Below, one piece after another: positions 10,101-21,039 of a stretch of DNA of 64,000 nucleotides. The first letter of the stretch is position 1. Every line of letters begins with the position of its first letter. Under the pieces are notes generated by a model that was not told the DNA's origin, made no database searches, and worked only from the letters and a program-made list of their open reading frames with translations. The stretch is from Sepiola atlantica (lineage: Eukaryota; Mollusca; Cephalopoda; Sepiida; Sepiolidae), in NCBI GenBank assembly GCA_963556195.1, contig OY744525.1, positions 81,264,040 to 81,328,039 of the forward strand, in the 5' to 3' direction. The position numbers and the translations under genes are program-made.

Positions 10101-10111
10101 TTCAATTGTAC

Positions 10112-10586
10112 CATAGAGACCGTTGAGATACCGAAACCCATTTCACTGAAAATAATTAACGCCTTTAAACTAGTAAATTACCGGAGTATCTCGCCCATTT
10201 CACGGTAAATAATCATCTCGCGCGTTTCGCTTGAATGTTTGATTAAAAAAAAAAAACGATTGTTAAGTTTGAAACGATACTTTGTCCTGTAATTAAAATA
10301 AAATCTAATTTACTTTTTCATTTTTATAAAATTAAACTTGTATAAAAAATATTTTTACTCGTCGCGACTATTTTTTTTTTCGAAAAATTAACTAAAATGT
10401 AACATCGTCAGTCTTGTTTTTAAGGCTGCGAAAAGTAAATATTTTTAGAAATTTTACTTTTATATAAGTTTTAAAAAATTATCTCAGGACAAAAAGTACA
10501 TTTCACATCAAGAAACGATTTTTTTTTTATCAAACATTTCAGCGAATAGTCAGTGAAACGGCGAGATATTCTAACGGTCCCTATAG
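10112..10586. mobile_element. MITE-like element with terminal inverted repeats
   Basis: The left end has CCATAGAGACCGTT and the right end AACGGTCCCTATAG. Further in, GTATCTCGCCCATTTCAC and AATGTTTGATTAAAAA pair with their counterparts near 10510-10570. TA flanks both ends, as expected for Tc1/mariner-type insertion, although the flanking GTAC/CAATTG makes this ambiguous. No transposase is present. Confidence 0.5.
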
Positions 10587-10599
10587 TACAATTGGACCT

Positions 10600-11249
10600 T
10601 GTTTTTAATGTAAACATTTTAGAGCTTAATGAATAAATTAATCGATAGTAATCGGAAGAATATAAATGAAAAATCTGTTTTTATTTTTTAGATTGACGAA
10701 AAAAGCACAAATAAAGAAGGAAAAAAGTTTGTTTGTTTTTTAACTTACGGTGAAATAGACTTACCTTACTTTTCTGAGATTTTAAAATTAAAATTCAGAG
10801 TCGTCGTATTAGAATTCAAATTCAGAGTTGCCGTATTAGAATGTACATAAATATCTTATAAAATCCAGAGTGAGAGGTTTGAGTTCAAATTCAACAGTTT
10901 TGTATTTCATTTTTTTTTTTCAAGTTGAGGAATTCGGAAAAGCGAGGTTTGTTTGTGTTTTGTTTTTCTCCGTTTTTATTTCTTTTCTTCTTTGCTTCTT
11001 TGCGCTATTTTTGTTTTTGTTGCGTAAAAGTCTTTCGCTTTTTTTTTGTATGGCGTTTTCTTTATTTCTTTACAAATTTCAAATTAAATAATAAGAATTC
11101 GGACTTTTTAAGTTCCAATAATAGATTGACGTTTCGTTGTGTAATTTATTTTATAATAATAAAAAATAATAATAATAAATAATAATTAAAAAAAAGTCAA
11201 TTAAAATTCGTTCGGTTAAACTTTTTAAAACTTTACTGCTGAGTGACTC
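10600..11249. other. No gene seen; AT-rich
   Basis: T-rich and A-rich sequence. The plus-strand frames near 10870-11182 are Phe-rich products of T-runs and are not credible proteins. Confidence 0.35.
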
Positions 11250-11462
11250 ATTGACCTTCGAGCTAGGATCAAAGTGTAGTACCTGTTCTATCTTCACTTA
11301 GTGCAGAAGAGATCATTCTAGACAGAGGCAATTTTTTTTATTTTTGTCCCAATACAGAGTGCCCCTTTTTGGGGAGCTGGATATTCCCCACATTGAAAAC
11401 TGACCTCGTGTCTAACTTTGTTAGACACAAGGTCGTAGGGAGGCAATAAATTGTGACTTTTC
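11250..11462 (+). mobile_element. U2-headed SINE, short subfamily
   Basis: The head reads GAGCTAGGATCAAAGTGTAG then TACCTGTTC, a U2 snRNA match. The body has CATTCTAGACAGAGGCAATT and CAGAGTGCCCCTTTTTGGGG. The end has ACCTCGTGTCTAAC followed immediately by TTAGACACAAGGTC, which makes a small hairpin at about 11402-11434. That inverted end suggests an altered or re-duplicated 3' terminus. Confidence 0.6.
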
Positions 11463-11476
11463 CAACGCAGAACAGT

Positions 11477-11507
11477 GCCTGTTAGTGTTCTGTGAACACT
11501 AACAGGC
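11477..11507. repeat. Perfect 14-bp inverted repeat
   Basis: GCCTGTTAGTGTTC, a three-base loop, then GAACACTAACAGGC. No T-run or coding context accompanies it. It lies just after the short U2-SINE. Confidence 0.6.
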
Positions 11508-11803
11508 GCGCTCTTTTTATTTTTTAGTTATTAATATTAATTAGTTAATGTTTATTATTTCATAATAGTACAGCACATCTAATGCCGGTAAAACAAACAA
11601 AACGATGATACTTTTAACTTTTCTTTTCAAATTATATCTGTTATTGTTCAATGTTCATTGTTATCTTTTCAATAATAATATATTATTTAATTTGAATTCA
11701 CAATTCGAAATACCAATATAATATATTCTTCCTAATTCTTTCTTTCTTCAAGTTCTTGTTGTTTTCAGAATTGCCCATAAAATAATCATATCATTTAATA
11801 TTT

Positions 11804-12005
11804 TTACTTTGCCAACAATAACTGTCGGCAGCACCACCAACTCCTAAAAGTCCGAAGTTTCGATTCTTTCTCATCTGTGATTGTTTTCCCGCAAAAAGCA
11901 ATAATCCAGTCACCGGTCAACAACCCGGCATGAGATGACCACAACATAGGCATGATGGTCAATCGACGGCCACCGTACGCATTCGACGCAAACTCCACGC
12001 GGCAC
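11804..12005 (-). other. GC-richer stretch of unknown origin
   Basis: A 64-codon minus-strand frame occupies a locally GC-richer block. No domain or family motif is recognisable. It may be repeat-derived or an old coding fragment, and the start is arbitrary. Confidence 0.15.
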
Positions 12006-12074
12006 CCCTCTAAAAATGGTTTACGAAATTTTTGGAAATCTATTTGTTCAATTTTAAGATTCTATATATATATA

Positions 12075-12450
12075 AAAATATATATAATTAAAAAATAATA
12101 ATTACAGTCTTCTGGGGGTTGCAGGTTCAATCCTTACTCCAGGCGATAATAACTATTCTGAATAGCATAATAATTAATTAACACTTCTATCCGGTCATGG
12201 CTGACGGAAGGAGAACAATCTACTCCCGTCAATTAAATAAAGGGTTTAGTTCGAAATTCCGTATAGATTCCAGAGTCCGACATAAAGATTCCCGAGTTCC
12301 ATTCTTATGTTCCAAAGTTCGAAAGATTCACACGAAGAAGGTCGGAGGATACATCGGCCGAAACGTCGTGAATATAACAACCAAGATGAGAATATCAGTC
12401 CGAATAATCAAAATTATCAACCCTCATCCGAAACAAAAAAAATGTCTTTT
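12075..12450 (+). mobile_element. tRNA-headed SINE carrying a hammerhead-like core
   Basis: A B-box-like GCAGGTTCAATCC lies near 12120. It is followed by the conserved body CGGTCATGGCTGACGGAA, a GTTCGAAATTCCGT block, the hammerhead-like segment at 12326-12373 and an AATTATCAACCCTCATC end. Relatives lie at 35145-35560 (+) and 26975-27310 (-). Confidence 0.55.
12326..12373 (+). ncRNA. Hammerhead ribozyme-like segment in SINE
   Basis: ATTCAC pairs with GTGAAT at the two ends. GGTCGG pairs with TCGGCC (two G-U pairs) around the loop AGGATACA, followed by GAAAC-GTC. The left core is ACGAAGA, so the first two core bases are damaged relative to CTGANGA. The copy at 35388 keeps CTGAAGA. ACGT after GAA is self-complementary, as in dimeric mini-hammerheads. 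Confidence 0.4.
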
Positions 12451-12960
12451 AATAGAGGGTGGTGGGTGGTGATAAATTTTCTATGTAAGTCAATTTAACG
12501 TAAAATGTTTCCCTTGTATTGTCAAACTTGATTTGTTGATCGCTAGGCTTCAGATCAAAACATCCCGCTTTCCGGAATTCCGAACAGGGGAATCATTTTA
12601 CCTTAAACTTGCATAGAAAACTGAACACCCACTTAAAAATTTAACAATCGATTAAAACAAAATATATATGAGCTGAAAATTTGGTGCTTAATATGACGGC
12701 CACGGCTTAATTCGATTTTTTTTAAATGTCAGAGGTGGGTGTGGAGAGGTAGGCATGTGCGTCGTATAAGTTAGTTAATCCATTAATAAAATTAAATCAC
12801 CCAGCTAAAAAGAAAGAGATTTTGGGGACGTGAAGGTATGAACAATAATATCCACAGTTGCTCTTTTGGCGTATCTCTAAGGTCCTTTCACGTTCCGGCT
12901 TTTACGGAGACGTTCACATTTCCCCCCTCACTCTCTTCAGACAGACCGAGAGATAATTTA
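12451..12960. other. No gene seen
   Basis: AT-rich spacer. No conserved frame, repeat boundary or RNA motif was recognised. Confidence 0.3.
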
Positions 12961-13002
12961 TATTTACTTACTTACTTACTTACCATACATACATACATAC
13001 AT

Positions 13003-13085
<83 letters not shown>
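12961..13085. repeat. Compound microsatellite (TTAC)n-(CATA)n-(CA)n-(TA)n
   Basis: Four simple repeats follow one another: TTAC units at about 12965-12984, CATA units to about 13004, a short CA run, and TA to about 13080. Confidence 0.95.
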
Positions 13086-13088
<3 letters not shown>

Positions 13089-13499
13089 GTAATGTATGTA
13101 TAAGAAGCCGGTGTTCTCAAATTCAAAGTTCCGCCTGAATACATATCCAGTACTTATACTTTTTTGTGCCGATTTTGAAAAGGGAGGGGGGGGGGAGATA
13201 AGAATAAAGAATCGATTATTTTATGACATATGTCACGTGTCTGACGTCTTTTTACATATATTGCTAATGATAGACAGACCCGCTACTGTGGCTGACAACG
13301 GCAGAATCACTTTTCAATTTTGGTTTCTTTAAAGTTAAAAAAATAAAACAAAAAAAACTAACAAAAAAACAAACTAATTGTATGATTCATTTTTATTTAT
13401 AAAATAAAAATAAAAATTCAATTAAGAGATTTTAAATTTTTTTGACAAATATGGAAGGCATTAACAATATTAGAAAGATCTGAATGGATTAGATTGGAT
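13086..13499. other. No gene seen
   Basis: Contains a poly-G tract near 13187 and A/T runs. A 78-codon frame at 13096-13332 has no recognisable feature. Confidence 0.3.
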
Positions 13500-13740
13500 A
13501 GATAGATATTATTTACCTCCTTGCCAGGAGGTTAGACACAAGGTCAGGCATGGTTTTGAGAGGCTAGTACACTAGGATAAGCACACCCTGGCCTACAAAA
13601 AGTGCCTGAGGAGCCCCATCGTAGGGGACCTCAGGAGGTTAACAATAAACTAACCCCTTCTCAGAAAGAAGGTAAAGCCTGGGAGAGTGGACCTACCTAC
13701 TAGGACTATACAGAACCATACCTCAGCCCAACAGCAACAA
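13500..13740 (-). mobile_element. U2-SINE long-subfamily body, head missing
   Basis: The minus-strand end TTAGACACAAGGTC (plus orientation) is at 13532-13545. The body has TGCCTGAGGAGCCCC, GGGGACCTCAGGAGG, AACCCCTTCTC and AAGCCTGGGAGAGTGGACC. The U2 head is missing. Confidence 0.5.
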
Positions 13741-13759
13741 CACCACTGTCATACTGATT

Positions 13760-13866
13760 TGTAGATAGATAGATAGATAGATAGATAGATGGATAGGAAC
13801 AGATTGAGATATAGAGATAGATAGAAAGAAGCAGATTGAGATAGATAGATAGAAACAAGCAGATTG

Positions 13867-13929
<63 letters not shown>

Positions 13930-14297
13930 AAGAAAGAAACAGATTGAGATAGATAGAAAGAAAGAAACAGATTGAGATAGATAGATAGATAGATAGAAAG
14001 AAACAGATTGAGATAGATAGATAGATAGATAGATAGATATAAAGAAACAGATTGAGATAAATAGATAGATAGATAGAAACAGATTGAGATAAATAGATAG
14101 ATAGATAGAAACAGATTGAGATAAATAGATAGATAGAAATAGATAGATAGAAACAGATTGAGATAAATAGATAGATAGATAGATAGAAACAGATTGAGAT
14201 AAATAGATAGATAGATAGATAGAAACAGATTGAGATAGATAGAAATAGATAGATAGAAAGAAACAGATTGAGATAGATAGATAGAAAGAAACAGATT

Positions 14298-14337
<40 letters not shown>

Positions 14338-14345
14338 AACAGATT
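13760..14345. repeat. (GATA)n array with interspersed AAACAGATTGAGATA units
   Basis: GATA/TAGA tetranucleotides are broken at fairly regular intervals by AAACAGATTGAGATA or variants (about 15 times), giving a higher-order repeat of variable length. Long minus-strand frames rich in Ile-Tyr-Leu-Ser are translations of the repeat and are not genes. Confidence 0.9.
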
Positions 14346-14660
14346 GAGATAGATATATATGATAGATTTCAAGTGATTTCATTATATAGATGTACAGATT
14401 TAGATAGTTGAGCAAAATAAAATTAGCACATTATTTATATCAGTTCCATGAATTCAAACACAACGAATATAAAACAACTTAGAAAGATACCAAATTATGA
14501 CATATTCATCATTAAGTATACAAGTTCCAAAGATTTGACATCAACAAAGTTTTAGTGTACATATGTTTCTGAGATAAATTTATTCGGTCGCTTCATCAGC
14601 ACATATCAAAAGGAAAGTCATCAACAATTTGCTAATAGTCTAGTCAGACAGTGGAACCTC
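14346..14660 (-). mobile_element. Repeat with hammerhead-like core
   Basis: On the minus strand CTGATGA (plus 14593-14599) is followed by a weak stem II and GAAAC (plus 14565-14569). Then come palindromic CATATG, TA and CAC, which could pair with the GTG before CTGATGA. The stems are short, so this is a degraded member. It recurs in part at 6527-6552 and 14890-14925. Confidence 0.35.
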
Positions 14661-14784
14661 AATTGAACCACAAATCAAAGACAGAGCCTAAAACAATACT
14701 AAAATAATTAACATAATTAATATTTTTCATTATTTTTCTGTATGGCGAGCTGACAAAAAAAAACAAATCAATTTTATATTTTTT

Positions 14785-14790
<6 letters not shown>

Positions 14791-14842
<52 letters not shown>

Positions 14843-14925
14843 TAATTGAGATCAACAAAATTTGAACATTGTTTCAAGAATCCAAAACCTATTATTAGGT
14901 GTACGATCATTTCCAAAACTTTTTC
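14791..14925 (-). mobile_element. Hammerhead-type repeat 3' end with (TA)n tail
   Basis: Minus-strand GGAAATGATCGTACACC near 14898-14914, then about 55 nt of unique sequence, then a (TA)n run at 14794-14838. The order is the same as at 6435-6552. Confidence 0.4.
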
Positions 14926-14939
14926 GAAATATTTTATTT

Positions 14940-15240
14940 TTCATTATTTTTTATGATTCCAAACCGTCTCTTTGTCAGCGCCTTTTATAACATCACATAC
15001 AGAAGTCTCTTGAGAAAAAAAACATCAGATTTCAGTACTAAAAGATAACACCAGTGAAAGGACTTCAGAAATAGAAAAAAGACAGCAAATTGAATAACAA
15101 AACAAACATTCAAAACATTCAAAGCCTTCACCATATAGGTTGAATTGAGAAGAAATTACATAAGAGAAAAAATACATAAGAGAGAAAAAATACATAAATA
15201 AAAAATGAAAATATTAAAAAATAGTAACATTAAACAATAT
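14940..15240 (+). repeat. Dispersed repeat, related to 26143-26245
   Basis: TTATGATTCCAAA, then TTTTATAACAT, ACATACAGAAGTCTC, TGAGAAAAAA and ATCAGATTT occur in the same order here and at 26143-26245. The family is not recognised. Confidence 0.45.
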
Positions 15241-15247
15241 TAATAAT

Positions 15248-15251
<4 letters not shown>

Positions 15252-15292
<41 letters not shown>
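15252..15292. repeat. (TA)n microsatellite
   Basis: About 40 bp of TA repeats. A shorter TA run follows near 15401-15415. Confidence 0.9.
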
Positions 15293-15296
<4 letters not shown>

Positions 15297-15825
15297 AAAA
15301 ATTATTAGGCTATGCTAGTGTCCACACTCGCTATTATCGAGATATATTACTAAAATATTCATGTAAAATCATAGAATTACGTAAGTAATTTAGTTTTTCA
15401 TATATATATATATATTATTATTATCATTTCCAATGACCTAAAGAAGAACAAACACCCACCATTGACTTTTTATTATAGAGTGCAGGATTCCTTTCTGCGT
15501 TAATTTTAGGTAGTGAGGTAAATCTGAGGTGATTATCTGACTTGCTATTTGCTTTCTAGCTTCCCCTCACCACTTAATATATATTCGTCCAGGGTTAGAA
15601 AAAAACATGTTTTTCTTACTAACTTTGGCATGCCAGGATGAAAGTGCATATATATATACATAAACAATATTACACTAAATTCTAATGACCAAGTTTTTAT
15701 TCATTTTTTCCTTTTGGAAGTTAGCATAATATTATTTATTTATATATGCTCTGTTGTTAAATGTCAACAATGATCGAGTTTTCACCTTGAATAGTTTGGA
15801 CTATCTATTAAAAAATATATGCACA
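15293..15825. other. No gene seen
   Basis: AT-rich spacer with short TA runs. No motif recognised. Confidence 0.3.
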
Positions 15826-15829
15826 AACA

Positions 15830-16010
15830 TATATATATATATTAGTAAGTTATGATAATATATTTATGGCAATTAAGCTAAACAGAGGCTTCTGTGTTTC
15901 ATCCCTGTAGGGAATCGTCAGGTTAAAATGCATGGAATTCATGTTGCCAGGTGTTTTTATATAGACACATGGTGTTTAGTCTAGCGAGCTAACCAATCAG
16001 ATTCATTGTT
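15830..16010 (-). mobile_element. Hammerhead-type repeat with (TA)n tail, second type
   Basis: On the minus strand CTGACGA is at plus 15915-15921 and GAAAC at 15896-15900, with a CCC/GGG stem II between them. ACAGA-AGCC-TCTGT follows as a possible stem III. About 50 nt further on is a (TA)n run. The related copy at 34600-34690 also abuts a TA tract. The U-U mismatch at the base of stem II makes it non-ideal. Confidence 0.35.
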
Positions 16011-16258
16011 ACCCCCCCCCCCAGTTAATGTTTTCATTAGCCAATGGCAGGGCTTCTTTCAAACAAAGGTTCTGCTGACTTTTACTTCCTCTTCTTATGT
16101 TCAGTTTTTTATAGGGATGACACACCTTTTTGTGAATGTGTTGAATTAATAGATTACAATATTTTAACACGTGTGTGCTTGGGATAGCTTTTCAGTTTCA
16201 GGCACTGGCCTAGTTCAGTTTTCTATTTAATTATTTTATTTTATTTCTCCTATGTATT

Positions 16259-16286
16259 GTTATCCTAAAGTTTACTTTAGGATAAC
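16259..16286. repeat. Perfect 13-bp inverted repeat
   Basis: GTTATCCTAAAGT, a two-base centre, then ACTTTAGGATAAC. No function apparent. Confidence 0.5.
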
Positions 16287-16559
16287 AGTGGAACGTTGAA
16301 GAAAGTTTGGAAAACTCAGACAAATTGAAGACGCCAAAGTCACAAACACTTACCAACTTGCTTGCTGTATGAAGTTTGAATTCTCTGAAATTGTTCCAAA
16401 TGACTTGGATAGAACTGTATGCTCTTCTCGGACTGCACCCTGGTAACAACTAATGGTGTTCCTGTAAAAATACAGTAGGCTGCATTTTTTAGTGATGCAT
16501 ATGAATGACAGACGTTGCAAGTGTTAGATGCTCAGCCAAAGGAAAGAAGGGGGCCACTA

Positions 16560-17200
16560 AGAAAGTTAAAATGTCGTTGGTTTTATTTGGGCCACCCAAG
16601 ATTTTATTTCTCTTTGAAATAAAGTAAGTGCCTCGTAAAGGCAGGGACTCATGTTGTGATGTTCACAGATCGTCTCCCTGATAATCCTCTGTCTGACAAT
16701 TATCTCTGGTTGAAATCTCAAGTTGCGAGTGCTTGGATGGTCCGGATGGTGACTGGTGAGAAAAAACTGGAATCCAAGATCTCCAATCATGGAGACTTCA
16801 ATGTGTGTGGAAGGAAAACTATAATTGAAATAAAGACAGAGTTTCTTCAAAAAAGGAATCTGACTGAAAATTATAAATCAACAGATTTATAAAATTCATG
16901 CCCTCTGGGAATCGGATAGAGAAAATTGCCGGTTTCACTCTATCGGCCTCCATGAGAAAGTACATCGCACAACGATGTCGCAACTGGTTTGACTACGTTG
17001 CCCGCCGCCAGTTATCCAAAAATGCTCCAAAGTGTGTCCCACATGAATGTCGATGACCCAAAGCCATGTGGTGGGCCGCTTAAGACATGAAGTGGATCAG
17101 TTTATGACGACCTGATCCTTGGCACAAATTAAATGGCAACAGAGAGGAAAAGTTGGAAGTCATTCATGAAACGTCTAATCTCAAGCTTGAGATAAGAAAA
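16560..17200 (+). pseudogene. Possible broken coding fragment, unidentified
   Basis: GC-richer than its surroundings. A frame at 16656-16892 is followed, after a frame change, by a second open stretch at about 16893-17057 with an Arg/Lys-rich RNWFDYVARRQLSKN segment and stop. The pattern fits an old processed or exon-derived sequence broken by shifts. I do not recognise the family. Confidence 0.2.
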
Positions 17201-17835
17201 CGAAAAATGAAAAATAATAATCATGGGAGCGTCAGTTTGCACAAAAAAGAATAACATCATTTTACTAAATAAAATGACTGGATTTTATAAATTGACTTCC
17301 AAACTAACCTATCTCTGGCCAAGTCTTTATTTATCCCTCTTTCTCTCAAATACATCATTATTACTTCATCCCATGTTTTACTTAGCCTTCCCCTGCCAAC
17401 TGCCTTCCTTATATCACCACACTGCACACATATACCTGATAGACTCTTCACTTGGTCGTCAGCAGCTACGCTCTGCTGGTTAGTAATGGCAGAAGTTAAT
17501 TTGAACTTACTCCATCCACTCCTAACTCTTACAATACCACTAACACCTGCTCCACCCTGTACTCCAATGATATCATCAAGGCACCAAAACTTCTCGATAA
17601 TCGCCATCCAGATATACTTTCTCCACATCTGAGATCTCATTCATCTCCATTTTTTTTACACTTCTTGTACACAAACTGGTTGTGCTCTTTCAATATACCA
17701 GTAATTCCACTTCACTTCACTTGCAAGTACCACAAACATTGAATTGCACTCAACTCCTTTTCCACAAACTGAGCAGGGGAACTTTCCTCTTTCTGAGAGT
17801 TTTCCAACGCTACAGCCACTGATCACAAGTTTAGT

Positions 17836-18135
17836 CTAGGAAACATTCAATCTCAGACCTTTACTTTCCATAGCATTCCTCAAAGTCTTTAACGTAACAA
17901 GTAGACCTTCCATTGCTTCACAGGAAGGTACTAAATCATCAGCATACAGCATCTCTTCCGGACAACCCATACGAAAATCCTTGGACAACACTTCTGAGTC
18001 ACAAATGAAAAACAACAAACTCAGTACAGATCCTTGATATACTTCCACTTTAACATTAAAGCTGTCATTAAATTTTCTGTTAATTCTAACACGACTTTGA
18101 GCATTTCTGTACATTGCTTGAACAACCTTTACCAA
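17836..18135 (-). pseudogene. Reverse transcriptase palm fragment (YADD)
   Basis: A 99-residue open piece contains YQGSVLSLLFF, which corresponds to the conserved Q-G-x-x-L-S-P-x-L-F motif, then MLYADDLV with the catalytic Asp pair, and KTLRNAMESKGLRLN after it. It is part of the LINE remnant at 17210-19520 and is separated from neighbouring pieces by frameshifts. Confidence 0.65.
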
Positions 18136-18448
18136 CCACTTATCCCGAATTTATGCAAATCCAATCAGACACCATATCTTGGCTATCTGTGAAAAGCTTT
18201 CTCCAAATCCACAAAAGCAAAATATAGGTTCTTCTTCTTACCATGATGTTTCTCTTGCATTTGTCTTAGGATAAATTTAGTGGTACTTCATGCAGGCTTA
18301 AAATCAAACTGCATTTCATCTATGTTATCTGACTTCTTATTTGTTGCTCAATTATACTCTCAATCACTTTCAAGATCCATCAAATTTAAACCTTTGTAAT
18401 TACCTCTATCCAGAGTTCCTCCTTTAACCTTGTCACAGTTCCCAATTG

Positions 18449-18886
18449 GGTACTTGTCCAGATTAGGACCCAAGCTAAAAATCGACTTGGCGTTGGTAGT
18501 TTCCAGATGTTAACGTAAACGGCCGGAAAAATCTAAATGAAAAGTCGGTTGCCTGCGTTCAAAATAATCCAAAACGAGGCTGGATGTAAAACTAGAAAAA
18601 ATGTTTTTTTTTCACAGGTAAAAAATTTTTTGAAGAAAAATATCACTGAACAAATGTTAAAACAGTGTTAGAGCTCGTTAGAATTCATTATCACTTTGAT
18701 CAATTTTTATTTCCAATTAGTGAATTTCGCGATTCAATCCATTAAAATGCTAATTTGTCGTCTACTTATTTTCTCGCATTCTGATTGAATAAGTAAGTGC
18801 TTCGGCATTTTCTGTCCGTCTACGTAAACATCTGGAAACTACAGACGTCAGATTTTAGCTTGTGTCTTAATCTGGACAAGTACTCA
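18449..18886. mobile_element. 438-bp MITE-like element inside the LINE, TSD CAATTG
   Basis: Terminal inverted repeats of about 75-85 bp run from GGTACTTGTCCAGATTA on the left to TAATCTGGACAAGTACTCA on the right. CAATTG is present at 18443-18448 and 18887-18892. Removing the element plus one CAATTG makes the interrupted LINE reading frame continuous, which supports the boundaries. No transposase is encoded. The family is unknown. Confidence 0.65.
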
Positions 18887-19548
18887 CAATTGTACTAATA
18901 TCCAAGCCTTTTCGAATAACCTATGCTTTCATCATCTGATTTGTCAAGTTCTGTGATCATCTCAATGCCTGTTTCACCTGCAGTCTTCAATATTTCTACA
19001 ACACCTGAGGGTCCTGCAGCCTTACCCTTCTTCATCTTACTCACAGATTTGCATACAATTTCTTTCTTAATTCTTATAGATCGACTAGATAGTGCTTCAG
19101 CAACTTTTAGTATTTCACGGTTCCATGAAAATTCAGTATTCAACAATTTCTCATAGTGGCATTTCCAAGCATCCCTCTTGTCCTGGTCATTTGTTGCTAA
19201 CACTCCATTGTCATTTTGAATGCAATTCTCTCCAACAATATCCATATTTGTTTTTGCCATTTGTTGAGCTATCCTGACTACTTCATTCTTCTGATCATCC
19301 TTTGTAGTATATCGGGTAACCTCGCTTGTTAAGTCTTCATCATCGCTTTATATATTGCTCTGCTTGCTACCCTCTTTGTCACCAGATGCATATCCTTATC
19401 CACTAAACCTTTTCATCACTCACTCCATCGTTTCCGTTTTTCTTTGATACTCTTCTCAGCTTCCTCATTCCACCACCATGTGACCCTATGTCCACCCATA
19501 AGTCTGGTCTGTTACTTTTAACAGTGTATCATTCAACTACCTTACATA

Positions 19549-19550
<2 letters not shown>

Positions 19551-19604
<54 letters not shown>
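19551..19604. repeat. (CT)n-(TA)n microsatellite
   Basis: A short CT run followed by about 38 bp of TA repeats, just upstream of the U2-SINE. Confidence 0.9.
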
Positions 19605-19614
19605 TATACATTAT

Positions 19615-19942
19615 GGTCGGGATCAAAGTGTAGTATCTGTTCCGATGGATACTGCACCCCATAGACTGGTATTGTCTTGGCCTTCGGGGCTTGATTTACG
19701 CCTGTCTATGGGTCTGTCTTGTGCAGTTCTAGGAGGTCCACCCTACCAGGCTTTGCCTCCCCTCTTTGGGGAGGAGTAAGTTTATTGCTTACTGCCTGAG
19801 GCGCCCCTACCGGGGAATGCCGACGGGGCTGACCAGGCAATTTTTAATGGCCAGAATGCTCACCTTCTCGGGCGCTGGCTTTTCAAATCCCACTTTCCGA
19901 CCTTGTGTCACATACTCCTATTGTGGGTAGGTGTTGAATAAA
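19615..19942 (+). mobile_element. U2-headed SINE, long subfamily, near full length
   Basis: The head reads GATCAAAGTGTAGTATCTGT at 19621-19640. The body is highly similar to 3941-4281 on the opposite strand: CCCATAGACTGGTATTG, TCTTGGCCTTCGGGGCTTG, CTGCCTGAGGCGCCCC, and the end CGACCTTGTGTCACATAC. The first part of U2 (GGCCTTTTGGCTAA) is lost here. Confidence 0.7.
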
Positions 19943-20568
19943 CAAGAAAATGAATGATAAAAATAAAAATTGGATAAAATACAACTGACAACCTGGATGT
20001 GCCAAGTTCGAATCTAGTCAGTTCAATAGAATCACTTTCACTTTTGACAACCATTATGTGGTCCCTCCTGCAAAAAAGCCAAAAAGAGAATCAAGCCGGT
20101 CAACAAAGTTGTACCGTGTTGATTTATACGAATTTACTTTACTTTATTATTCATTCTAGAATTCATTCAGGATTTTGTCTCCTATTATTCATCCTTAGCT
20201 TTTTTTTTCTTCAACTCACTTGATGTCCTCTAAAACATTCAACATTTGGACCAGCCTGAGTCTGGTTCAAAGTCAATCAATATTTTACACGAGCTATGAA
20301 TGAGAAAATGAATATATTTCTTTGAATTAGGGTTAACACTTGGGTTAATATGGCCAACCCGGTATTTTTTTCCCCAACAAAATAAAATCCTTTGAAAACA
20401 AAAGAAAAAACATGTCCTTCATTGACCCCAATACTAACCCTAAGTCCAGGGTTACAATACAAACAACAACAAAAAGAAGAAAAAACGAGGCCGCAATACG
20501 AGAAAAAAATCTAAAATATGTTAGTTAAATTTTTTTAAATTGCGCCCATTTTAGAAATACAAAAAAAA

Positions 20569-20638
20569 ATGGTTACTTGTTCTGTCCTACGCGATGTGAT
20601 CAAGAACTGGGTGACCAATAACGCTTTTTGGTCAGGAG
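20569..20638 (+). other. Candidate coding first exon
   Basis: An ATG in an A-rich context opens 23 codons of mixed composition (M-V-T-C-S-V-L-R-D-V ... F-W-S-G) and runs into AG|GTGAGT, a strong splice donor, at 20638/20639. The stretch is less AT-rich than its surroundings. No partner exon was identified, so it may be chance. Confidence 0.25.
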
Positions 20639-21039
20639 GTGAGTGATTATTTTACGTTATATTTATATAGTATTTTTTTTCTGATATTTTCAGAGTGTTG
20701 ACAGGTAGTCGCACGAAATAAATAAATTGAATCTTATTTGTAGTTTTCATATGATAGCGTTGCGGCAAAGGGTAAAATTTTATCCAAAATTTATTACATC
20801 TATTGAATGAAATTTAATTAAAATTTACATTTTTTTTATCGGATTTTTGTGTCATTAAATAAATTAAGTTATCATTTGATCACTAAATCTATTTATCACT
20901 AAATTTTATTTAATTGGAATAAAATTGTTAAAACCTAATTAAAAAAAAGTTACGCGTAATTACGTTAAAGAAAACTACCGACAGACTATTAATTGTCTGC
21001 TAACTCTATTATTATAGAAATAGTTAAATATTTATTGGA

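Larger units (their letters stand above)
17210..19520 (-). mobile_element. Non-LTR retrotransposon ORF2 remnant, split by a TIR element
   Basis: Minus-strand pieces read in order: KMKKGKAAGPSG at the reverse-transcriptase entry (19260-18895), a short NCDKVKGGTLDRGNYKGLN segment (18443-18370), the YADD catalytic motif (18135-17836), and the C-terminal GVSGIVRVRSGWSKF region (17640-17257). Several frameshifts and stops show it is dead. Interruption at 18449-18886 is described separately. Tails of the same family lie at 39690-40410 (+) and 61628-61960 (-). Clade not assigned. Confidence 0.65.

Noticed and set aside
13723..14415. Long Ile/Tyr/Leu/Ser frames on the minus strand
   Set aside because: Pure translation of the GATA satellite.
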